Shown: in pieces, positions 36,479-42,522 of the stretch
Layout of the letters: every line of letters starts with the position of its first letter
How positions within the stretch are numbered: position 1 is the first letter of the stretch
Origin: Capnocytophaga periodontitidis
GTDB taxonomy: Bacteria; Bacteroidota; Bacteroidia; Flavobacteriales; Flavobacteriaceae
Direction: 5' to 3'
Length of the DNA stretch: 64,000 bases
NCBI RefSeq assembly: GCF_016126015.1
Contig: NZ_JAEFDB010000006.1
Span: 106,181 to 170,180, forward strand
The notes under the pieces: generated by a model
What the model was told of the DNA's origin: nothing
Database searches by the model: none
What the model saw: the letters and a program-made list of their open reading frames with translations, nothing else
Translations under genes and position numbers: made by a program

Positions 36479-36851
36479 AACTCATAAATACACGCTATTA
36501 TGGGTGATTTGGACAATAGCAGTTATCAGCTTAAGTCTCATCTCCTCTAACGAAATACCCCAACCTCCACGTATTCCTTATGCTGATAAGATTGCGCATT
36601 TTGGGTTTTATTTTGGTTATACCAGCTTGTTTGTACTTTCTTTTGGCAAAGAAACTCAATGGGTACAATCTATAAAAAAAGTATACCTATGGGCGTTTAT
36701 TACTGCCCTTGTATTAGGGGCTACAATGGAGTTTTTGCAAGGTGCGCTCACCACCACCCGTAGTGCAGACCCTATAGATATGCTTTTCAACGCATTTGGC
36801 ACAATTGTTGCTCTATTATTTATAGCAAAATATAAAGAATTATTTAAATAA
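36471..36851 (+). CDS. VanZ-like membrane protein
   Basis: 126 residues, start ATG at 36471 overlapping the gcvH stop; the earlier in-frame 36450 codon lies inside gcvH and is less likely. Four hydrophobic segments (TLLWVIWTIAVISLSLIS; HFGFYFGYTSLFVLSFG; VYLWAFITALVLGATMEFLQGAL; MLFNAFGTIVALLFIAKY). It has the VanZ signatures: conserved DKIAHFGFY and the E-F-x-Q in helix 3, then RSADPIDMLFNAFG. VanZ family members confer low-level glycopeptide tolerance in Gram-positives, but the flavobacterial version is a conserved neighbour of gcvH and tonB with unknown function. Confidence 0.82.
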   Translation: MLKTHKYTLLWVIWTIAVISLSLISSNEIPQPPRIPYADKIAHFGFYFGYTSLFVLSFGKETQWVQSIKKVYLWAFITALVLGATMEFLQGALTTTRSADPIDMLFNAFGTIVALLFIAKYKELFK

Positions 36852-36895
36852 TTTCTTTCAAGTATATTTAGTAACCTTTTAAAAAGAAAATCATT

Positions 36896-37627
36896 ATGCA
36901 ACCTAAAAAAAATCCAAAAGCCGATTTGGCTAAAAGCAGTGGATTGTTCTTCGCAATAGGATTTGCTCTTGTTTCTGGACTCTCTCTTTTCGCTTTTGAA
37001 TACACTCGCGAAGACAAAGGTCCAGATAAAGTTACCTTATCCGATGCCGACAAAAATCTCGACGAAGAACAAGAACAATTCGTAATGGAGAACCCTGATA
37101 CTCCACCGCCACCACCACCTCCACCAGCTCCTGCTGTTGTAGAAGAAGTGAAAGTGGTAGACAACAAAACTGATATCAAGGACGAAATTATCGCTAGTAC
37201 TGAAACCAGTAAAAAAGAAGAAGTAGTAGCTGTACAAAAAATTGAAACTCCTCAAGAAGAAGAAGTAGCTATTGATGTACCTTTTGCTGTGATTGAAGAT
37301 AAACCAATGTTTGAAGTTTGCAAAAATGTTCCTAAAGACAAACAAATGCAATGCTTCAAAGAAAACTTGGACAAACACGTGAAAAACACTTTCAAATATC
37401 CACCTGCTGCTCTTGAAATGGGTATCCAAGGACGTGTGAATGTGAGTTTCCGTATCAATACTGATGGTACTGTATCTATCCTTGGTGTTCGTGGTACAGA
37501 CAAATTACTTGAAGAAGAAGCTAAACGCATTATCAAGTCTATCCCTAAATTGATTCCTGGTAAACAACGCGGTAAACCTACCCCTGTAACGTTCGCTTAC
37601 CCTATCAACTTTACTCTTTCTAACTAA
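36896..37627 (+). CDS. tonB: TonB energy transducer, complete copy 1
   Basis: 243 residues. Inner-membrane anchored TonB that relays proton-motive force from ExbBD to outer-membrane receptors. Domains: cytoplasmic basic start, one membrane segment (about 16-37, SGLFFAIGFALVSGLSLFAF), a periplasmic Pro-rich linker with eight consecutive prolines followed by PAPAVVEE (about 64-80), an acidic/Val-rich stretch, then the TonB C-terminal domain (about 125-243) with YPPAALEMGIQGRVNVSFRIN, VRGTDKLLEEEAKRI and YPINF. Two conserved Cys sit in ECK-type VCKNV and QCFKE. It is followed by a strong terminator (37645-37682), then tonB-domain paralogues. Likely partners are the receptors at 24241 and 61456. 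Confidence 0.93.
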   Translation: MQPKKNPKADLAKSSGLFFAIGFALVSGLSLFAFEYTREDKGPDKVTLSDADKNLDEEQEQFVMENPDTPPPPPPPPAPAVVEEVKVVDNKTDIKDEIIASTETSKKEEVVAVQKIETPQEEEVAIDVPFAVIEDKPMFEVCKNVPKDKQMQCFKENLDKHVKNTFKYPPAALEMGIQGRVNVSFRINTDGTVSILGVRGTDKLLEEEAKRIIKSIPKLIPGKQRGKPTPVTFAYPINFTLSN

Positions 37628-37644
37628 TTAAATTAACAAAATAT

Positions 37645-37682
37645 AAAGTCAGTAGTGAGGACTCCTTACTACTGACTTTTTT
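37645..37682 (+). terminator. Rho-independent terminator after tonB copy 1
   Basis: 17-bp stem (AAAGTCAGTAGTGAGGA paired with its near-complement, one G-T wobble), followed by a T run. It separates tonB copy 1 from the secreted paralogues. Confidence 0.85.
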
Positions 37683-37726
37683 AATTATACAACCTTTTAT
37701 CAAACCCTATTACCATTCATTTTATT

Positions 37727-38152
37727 ATGAAAAATCTAATCTTTACACTTTTAGCTACGTTCTTCACTATTATTAGCTATGCTCAACTAAAAGATCCTAA
37801 CGGCAACCTTATCAGCCATTACCCTAAATTCGACAAATGCAAAGATGTAACTGAAGAGGAGGCAGCGTTGTGCTTTAAAACACAATTAAACAAATTTATA
37901 AAAAGACATTTCATCTACCCTAAAAAAGCTAAAGAAAAAGGACTACAAGGAAAAGCCATTGTTTCGTTTTGCATCAATGCCCAAGGGAAAGTTGAAATCA
38001 TAAATGTTAGCGCAACCGATAAAATCTTCGAGGAAAACGCAAGGCGTCTTATCGAAAAACTTCCGCAATTAATTCCTGCTGAAGAAAACGGAACTCCTAC
38101 CCCCATAATGTTTGCTTACCCTATTAATTACACATTAGGTGATAACTTTTAA
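37727..38152 (+). CDS. Secreted stand-alone TonB C-terminal domain protein 1
   Basis: 141 residues. Signal peptide MKNLIFTLLATFFTIISYAQ instead of a membrane anchor, then almost directly the TonB C-terminal fold: FDKCKDVTEEEAALCFKTQLNKFIKRHFIYPKKAKEKGLQGKAIVSFCINAQGK (in part), ATDKIFEENARRLIEKLPQLIP, ENGTPTPIMFAYPINYTL. There is no N-terminal transmembrane helix and no proline linker, so it cannot contact ExbBD and transmit energy. It could bind receptor TonB boxes or peptidoglycan as a competitor, adaptor or sensor (inference). It follows the terminator of tonB copy 1 and is 13 nt upstream of the frameshifted member. Confidence 0.82.
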   Translation: MKNLIFTLLATFFTIISYAQLKDPNGNLISHYPKFDKCKDVTEEEAALCFKTQLNKFIKRHFIYPKKAKEKGLQGKAIVSFCINAQGKVEIINVSATDKIFEENARRLIEKLPQLIPAEENGTPTPIMFAYPINYTLGDNF

Positions 38153-38165
38153 AATTTTCCAAAAA

Positions 38166-38596
38166 ATGAAAAAATATATACTTATCTCTTAACACTACTT
38201 TTTATAGGTTTTAGCTACGCACAAAACAAAGAAGAAGAAACTGATATACCCTACTCTAAAGTAGAACAAAAACCGAGATTTCAGGAATGTAAAGATGTTC
38301 CTGAAGATGAAACTTTCAAATGTTTTCAAGAAGTACTCAACAAACATATAGAAAACACGCTAAAATATCCTACTGAAGCTAAAGAGGTTGGGATAGAAGG
38401 AAAAGTAAATGTATCTTTTCGCATCAAAAAAGATGGCAACACAGAAGTTATAGGACTAAGAGGTGTTGATAAAGTTTTAGAACAAGAGGCTAAACGTATT
38501 ATCGAAAGTATGCCTAAACTTATTCCGGCCAAAGATAAAGATGGGAAACCAACAGAAGTAGCGATAACTTATCCTATCAACTTTAATCTATTGTAG
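38166..38596 (+). pseudogene. Frameshifted secreted TonB C-terminal domain protein
   Basis: The ATG at 38166 reads MKKYILIS and stops at TAA (38190-38192). One frame over, the rest of a signal peptide (LLTLLFIGFSYAQ) and a complete TonB C-terminal domain continue to TAG at 38594-38596: ETDIPYSKVEQKPRFQECKDV, CFQEVLNKHIENTLKYPTEAK, GIEGKVNVSFRIKKDG, VDKVLEQEAKRIIESMPKLIP, YPINF. Inserting one base near 38186-38192 restores a normal signal peptide, so a single-base loss inside the signal-peptide codons has broken the gene. The downstream frame has no ATG of its own. The domain itself has kept an open frame, so the lesion is recent, a sequencing error, or a phase-variation event. Confidence 0.8.
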
Positions 38597-38721
38597 TGAG
38601 TAAATTTTCACCCTTTTAAACTTTGGCACACTTGTTGATTTACAGCTTATAACAAACTGTTAAAAAGCTTTTTAAACCTTTGTTGATAGTACATTTAATA
38701 ACCTTTTAAAGAAAAATCATT
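38597..38721 (+). promoter_or_regulatory. Leader region upstream of tonB copy 2 (duplicated leader)
   Basis: The final about 35 nt before tonB copy 2 nearly match those before copy 1: a TAnnTTTA-type box (38690-38697) followed by TAACCTTTTAAA and AATCATT before the ATG. Copy 1 carries the same pattern at about 36862-36895. The shared leader suggests duplication that included the 5' region. The -7 match ends in A rather than G, and -33 is not obvious. Confidence 0.4.
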
Positions 38722-39450
38722 ATGCAACTTAAAAAGAATCCTAAAGCCGATTTGGCTAAACAAAGTGGGTTGTTCTTTGCTATTGGTTTTGCCGCTATCT
38801 CTGGGTTTACCTTATGGGGATTTGAGGCAAAAATGCAAGACAAAGGCAACCTCAGCTATCAATACGCTACAAATGACAAAGTAGTGATAGAGGAAGACCC
38901 CGTAGCAATTGAACTTCCTACTCCCGAAATGCCTCAGCAAGTTCCTCCTCAACCAGTCCTCACTCAGGAAATTGAGGTAGTAGAGAATGACAAACCTGTG
39001 GAAGAAGTGCTTATCGGGAATACTGACCCTAGTGATCCTACTCCCCCTGCGCTACCTGAAAGTATCCCAGTGGTAGAAGATGAAAATCCAGAAATAGTAG
39101 TCCCTTTTGCAGTAATTGAAGACAAACCTCTTTTCCAAGAATGTAAAAACGTGCCTAGAAGTGAGCAAATGAGTTGTTTTAAAGAACACTTAGACAAGCA
39201 CGTGAAAAACAACTTCAGATACCCACAAGCGGCTCTTGATATGGGCATTGAAGGACGTGTGAATGTGAGTTTCCGCATCAATACCGATGGCACTATCACC
39301 ATTTTAGGTGTGCGTGGCACCGATAGAATATTAGAGGACGAAGCAAAACGTATCATCAGTACAATTCCAAAGCTAATTCCAGGCAAACAACGCAACAAAC
39401 CTACTGCTGTAACCTTTGCTTACCCTATCAATTTCAAATTAAGTCACTAA
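38722..39450 (+). CDS. tonB: TonB energy transducer, complete copy 2
   Basis: 242-residue paralogue of copy 1. It has the same basic N-terminus (MQLKKNPKADLAKQSG), membrane segment (about 16-36, LFFAIGFAAISGFTLWGF), an acidic periplasmic linker without a polyproline run but with PTPEMPQQVPPQP, then the TonB C-terminal domain (about 125-242) nearly identical to copy 1: YPQAALDMGIEGRVNVSFRIN, VRGTDRILEDEAKRI, YPINF. Both carry the paired Cys (ECKNV, SCFKE). Linker divergence with C-terminal conservation suggests the two differ in reach or in ExbBD pairing rather than receptor recognition (inference). A hairpin at 39462-39517 follows. Confidence 0.92.
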   Translation: MQLKKNPKADLAKQSGLFFAIGFAAISGFTLWGFEAKMQDKGNLSYQYATNDKVVIEEDPVAIELPTPEMPQQVPPQPVLTQEIEVVENDKPVEEVLIGNTDPSDPTPPALPESIPVVEDENPEIVVPFAVIEDKPLFQECKNVPRSEQMSCFKEHLDKHVKNNFRYPQAALDMGIEGRVNVSFRINTDGTITILGVRGTDRILEDEAKRIISTIPKLIPGKQRNKPTAVTFAYPINFKLSH

Positions 39451-39461
39451 TTTTTAAACCT

Positions 39462-39517
39462 TAGTCGTTAGTATTGTGTTGTTATCCTTAACACCCAATT
39501 ACTAACGACTATTTTTA
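39462..39517 (+). terminator. Hairpin terminator after tonB copy 2
   Basis: TAGTCGTTAGT (39462-39472) pairs with ACTAACGACTA (39501-39511), extended by ATTG/CAAT and TGTT/AACA, then ATTTTTAT. Likely a Rho-independent terminator. Confidence 0.7.
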
Positions 39518-39535
39518 TAAACAATTCTAAATCTA

Positions 39536-40006
39536 ATGAAAACAAAAATACTTATACTATTTACATTTCTTTTTGTAGGTTATAGCTATGCACAAATAGT
39601 AAGTTGTGATTTTAATGCTAAAGGAGTGCAAGAAAAAGAAGAATATGCCATTCCTTTTCAAGTAGTAGAAGAAAAACCTAAATTTATGGCTTGTGAAGAT
39701 GTTTCAAAAGAAAAAGAAGCAGAGTGTTTTAAAGAACAGCTCAACAAACACGTGATTAGGTATTTCTATTATCCTAAAGAAGCGATTGACAAGGGGATCG
39801 AAGGCAGAATAAATATAAACTTTCAAATTAACACTAATGGTTCTGTAACCGTTATTGGCGTTCGTGGAACTGATAAACTTTTAGAAACTGTTGCCAAAGA
39901 GATTATTGAAAAACTACCTACTTTCATTCCTGGCAAACAAGGCGGAAAACCTGTTCCTGTAACCTTTAGTTATCCTATCAATTTTAAGCTAACATACAAA
40001 AATTAA
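39536..40006 (+). CDS. Secreted stand-alone TonB C-terminal domain protein 2
   Basis: 156 residues. Signal peptide MKTKILILFTFLFVGYSYAQ, about 15 linker residues, then YAIPFQVVEEKPKFMACEDV and the full domain: CFKEQLNKHVIRYFYYPKEAIDKGIEGRININFQINTNG (in part), VRGTDKLLETVAKEIIEKLPTFIPGKQGGKP, YPINF. Of the secreted set this is among the closest to the complete TonBs. First of a run of five genes (39536-41885) spaced 1-14 nt, which is a clear operon-like arrangement. No transmembrane anchor, so it cannot act as a conventional TonB. It could be a periplasmic decoy or adaptor (inference). Confidence 0.82.
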   Translation: MKTKILILFTFLFVGYSYAQIVSCDFNAKGVQEKEEYAIPFQVVEEKPKFMACEDVSKEKEAECFKEQLNKHVIRYFYYPKEAIDKGIEGRININFQINTNGSVTVIGVRGTDKLLETVAKEIIEKLPTFIPGKQGGKPVPVTFSYPINFKLTYKN

Positions 40007-40014
40007 CAATTATT

Positions 40015-40437
40015 ATGACAAGATTTCTATTACTATTGTTTTTACTATTAGGTTATACTGTTTATAGTCAAGAAGACCCTTTTACTTTACCTTATACATT
40101 TGTGCAAGAAAAACCAATGTTCGAACAGTGCAAGGATAGTTTGAAAGAAAAGCAATTCGGTTGTTTTAAAGAGCAATTAGACAAACACATTTTCAAATAC
40201 TACAAGTATCCTATGGCAGCACTTGAGATGGGTATCAGTGGGAAGGTGAAATTAAAATTCCGTATCAATACCGATGGCAGTGTTACTGTTTTAGAAGTAC
40301 GAGGAATTGATAAACTATTAGAAAAGGAAACGGAACGTGTTATCAAAACTCTACCACCTTTTATCCCTGGCAAACATTTAGGCAAGCCCGTTGCTGTAAC
40401 TTTTTCGCATATTGTCAATTTTAAAATTGAACAATAA
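40015..40437 (+). CDS. Secreted stand-alone TonB C-terminal domain protein 3
   Basis: 140 residues. Short signal peptide MTRFLLLLFLLLGYTVYSQ, mature domain starting at once: PFTLPYTFVQEKPMFEQCKDS, GCFKEQLDKHIFKYYKYPMAALEMGISGKVKLKFRINTDG (in part), VRGIDKLLEKETERVIKTLPPFIPGK, then SHIVNFKIEQ in place of YPINF. Only 8 nt downstream of the previous gene and 1 nt upstream of the next, so translation is probably coupled. The change of YPINF to HIVNF is the clearest motif loss among the run. Confidence 0.8.
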   Translation: MTRFLLLLFLLLGYTVYSQEDPFTLPYTFVQEKPMFEQCKDSLKEKQFGCFKEQLDKHIFKYYKYPMAALEMGISGKVKLKFRINTDGSVTVLEVRGIDKLLEKETERVIKTLPPFIPGKHLGKPVAVTFSHIVNFKIEQ

Positions 40438-40438
40438 A

Positions 40439-40858
40439 ATGAAAAAGTTATTACTAATACTATTGTTTGCAATCACTTACTACAATACCTATTCGCAAAC
40501 TGACACCCTTTTCTATGCTAATGTAGAGGAAAAACCGAGATTCGTAGAATGTAAAGAGGTAGCTAAAACTCAAGAAATCCAATGTTTTAAAGAACAGATG
40601 GATAAAATTGTAAGGGAATATATCAAAAGTATTACTTCTCAAGGCACTTGTGGTTTTATTCAGGGAAGAGTGAATGTGAGTTTCTGTATCAATCCTGATG
40701 GTACTACCAAAGTACTTCAAATGAAAAGTACAGATAAAGATTGGGAAGCTGTCACACAATCTATTATTGAAAGTCTTCCGCCTTTTATTCCTGCTAAACA
40801 GAATGGGAAACCTGTAGTAGTAAAAATGTTATGGCCTATACGATTTGAATTATTTTAA
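40439..40858 (+). CDS. Secreted TonB-domain protein 4 with extra Cys pair
   Basis: 139 residues from ATG 40439 (MKKLLLILLFAITYYNTYSQ); a possible start at 40412 overlaps the previous gene and is rejected. In place of the GIxGRV turn of other members it reads SQGTCGFIQGRVNVSFCINPDG, adding two Cys to the conserved ECKEV and QCFKEQ pair. The C-terminal LPPFIPAKQNGKP and PIRFELF remain. The VRGTDK motif is changed to MKSTDKDW. It belongs to the diverged subgroup with the next two genes. Suggested disulfides are inferred, not shown. Confidence 0.78.
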   Translation: MKKLLLILLFAITYYNTYSQTDTLFYANVEEKPRFVECKEVAKTQEIQCFKEQMDKIVREYIKSITSQGTCGFIQGRVNVSFCINPDGTTKVLQMKSTDKDWEAVTQSIIESLPPFIPAKQNGKPVVVKMLWPIRFELF

Positions 40859-40872
40859 AAGTTAAGATACTA

Positions 40873-41328
40873 ATGAAAGTAATTATTACCTTTATGATAT
40901 TGTTCTTTGTAACTTTAACAAGTTACTCACAAGTACGTTGTGGAGAACCAATAGCTTCAGATATTTCAAATCTTGATACGATTCCTTATGGAATAGTAGA
41001 AAAAAAGCCAATATTTAAAGAATGTGAAAACTTAACTAACAATGAACAAACTATTTGTTTTAAACAACAGCTTGACAAACATATCGCAACACACTTGCGC
41101 TACCCTATAGAATTTTGTGGGCAAGGTAGAGTACTTGTAAGTTTTTGTATAGGTACTGATGGTTTTTCAAAAGTGTTGAGAGTAAATAGTTTTGGATTAC
41201 CTAAAGTATTTGAAGATGAAGCCAAACGCATTATCGAAAGTTTACCGTGTCTTACTGCTGGTAAACAAAACGGAAAAACCGTAGCGGTAATTTTTAGTTA
41301 CCCTGTGAAGTTTATAGTTCAACACTAA
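40873..41328 (+). CDS. Secreted TonB-domain protein 5 with extra Cys pair
   Basis: 151 residues. Signal peptide MKVIITFMILFFVTLTSYSQ, then a linker with RCGEPI (another Cys), DTIPYGIVEKKPIFKECEN, CFKQQLDKHIATHLRYPIEFCGQGRVLVSFCIGTDG (in part), EDEAKRIIESLPCLTAGKQNGKT, YPVKFIVQ. Six or more Cys in a small secreted domain are unusual for a flavobacterial periplasmic protein and suggest disulfide stabilisation (inference). The VRGTDK motif is replaced by VNSFGLPKVFE. 14 nt from both neighbours in the run. Confidence 0.78.
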   Translation: MKVIITFMILFFVTLTSYSQVRCGEPIASDISNLDTIPYGIVEKKPIFKECENLTNNEQTICFKQQLDKHIATHLRYPIEFCGQGRVLVSFCIGTDGFSKVLRVNSFGLPKVFEDEAKRIIESLPCLTAGKQNGKTVAVIFSYPVKFIVQH

Positions 41329-41342
41329 CGATTTTTTATATT

Positions 41343-41885
41343 ATGCGAAATAGTATCTTTATATTTTTAGTACTTTTACTGATGGGAATAGGTAATAGTT
41401 ATGGACAAAAGAAAAAGAACAAGGCTACTCCACTACCAATATTGAAGGTAGATATACAAACGTGTACTTTACCTAAATACAATGATAATACTTATTATAG
41501 TGCTCCTACTGAAATAGAAGAAAATGACACGATTCCTTATCATTGGGTAGAGGAAAAACCGCGATTTAAGGAGTGTGAAGATATTCCAGAGGTACAACAA
41601 TTGGAGTGCTTTAAAAAGCAGTTAGACAAACACGTAAATACGTATATACGTAAGATTATACCTCAAGGGACAGCTTGTGAAATGACACAAGGAAGGGTTA
41701 TTGTACAATTCTGTATCAATACTAATGGCTCTGTAACAGTGCTCGCTACACGCGGTAAAGATGAAAGTTTGAAGCGCGAAGCCAAACGCATTATTGAAGC
41801 ATTACCCCATTTTACTGTAGGAAAAGTAAAAGGAAAGCCCATAACAGCAACTTTTGCTTACCCTATTAATTTTGTCATTCAATAA
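41343..41885 (+). CDS. Secreted TonB-domain protein 6 with extra Cys pair
   Basis: 180 residues, longest of the stand-alone set. Signal peptide MRNSIFIFLVLLLMGIGNSYGQ, a basic/linker region of about 50 residues with a single Cys, then TIPYHWVEEKPRFKECEDI, LECFKKQLDKHV, a variant turn GTACEMTQGRVIVQFCINTNG, KREAKRIIEALPHFTVGKVKGKP, YPINF. The GIxGRV turn is lost, as in the two preceding genes. It ends the operon-like run before the gap with the 41941 promoter. Function unknown. Confidence 0.78.
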   Translation: MRNSIFIFLVLLLMGIGNSYGQKKKNKATPLPILKVDIQTCTLPKYNDNTYYSAPTEIEENDTIPYHWVEEKPRFKECEDIPEVQQLECFKKQLDKHVNTYIRKIIPQGTACEMTQGRVIVQFCINTNGSVTVLATRGKDESLKREAKRIIEALPHFTVGKVKGKPITATFAYPINFVIQ

Positions 41886-41940
41886 TAAAAGACATAAGCT
41901 ACAAGAAACACATCGGCAATAGAATTAACTAATTTGATAA

Positions 41941-41971
41941 TTGGCTAATTAGCCAATTATTCCTATTTTTG
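41941..41971 (+). promoter_or_regulatory. Promoter of the last TonB-domain gene
   Basis: TTG (41941-41943), 20 nt, TATTTTTG (41964-41971), 20 nt before the ATG at 41991. It shows that the lipoprotein member is separately transcribed. Confidence 0.6.
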
Positions 41972-41990
41972 CTTCTTTAAATTTATCTTT

Positions 41991-42458
41991 ATGAAAAAAA
42001 TTGCACTTTTATTTGTAATGGCTGTACTGATAATAGCTTGTAAAAGCTCTAATTCTATCACTGCCAATAGCTATACACAAGAAGATGAAGATGAAGGTAT
42101 ATACGACATTCCTTTTGCTATTATAGAGCAAAAACCTATGTTTGAAGCTTGTAAGGATGTAGATAAAAACGAACAAGAACATTGTTTCAAGCAACATCTC
42201 AACGAACATATTATCACTCATCTTCGCTATCCTAAAAGAGCTTTAAGGAAAGGAATACAAGAGAAGGTGGTAGTAGAGTTTGCTATCAGGAAAAATGGTA
42301 CCGTAAAAGTACTTGAAGTTATTGGCACTGATAAAGACCTCAAAGCAGAAGCTAAATTCCTAATTGAAAGTTTACCTTGTTTCATTCCCGCTCTCCAACG
42401 TGGTAAGCCAATAGCGGTGCGTTTTCGATGCCCTATCAGATTTAGTTTGGAAGATTAA
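41991..42458 (+). CDS. TonB C-terminal domain lipoprotein
   Basis: 155 residues. Unlike its secreted sisters it has a lipobox (VLIIACKSS, Cys17), so the TonB domain would be tethered to a membrane by lipid; K-S-S after the Cys is compatible with outer-membrane placement in Bacteroidota (inference). Domain: YDIPFAIIEQKPMFEACKDV, CFKQHLNEHIITHLRYPKRALRKGIQEKVVVEFAIRKNG (in part), IGTDKDLKAEAKFLIESLPCFIPALQRGKP, CPIRFSLED. It has its own promoter (41941-41971). If placed on the outer membrane it would contact receptors from the opposite side to normal TonB, which is unusual. Confidence 0.8.
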   Translation: MKKIALLFVMAVLIIACKSSNSITANSYTQEDEDEGIYDIPFAIIEQKPMFEACKDVDKNEQEHCFKQHLNEHIITHLRYPKRALRKGIQEKVVVEFAIRKNGTVKVLEVIGTDKDLKAEAKFLIESLPCFIPALQRGKPIAVRFRCPIRFSLED

Positions 42459-42522
42459 ACTTGCTTCTATTTGTAACCTTGTGGTTTTCATCCATAGATC
42501 ATATCGTTACAGCCATTAGCCT

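Noticed and set aside
38964..39398. Minus-strand gene opposite tonB copy 2
   Set aside because: Shadow of the conserved TonB domain; similar shadows recur opposite other array members, as expected from the shared sequence.
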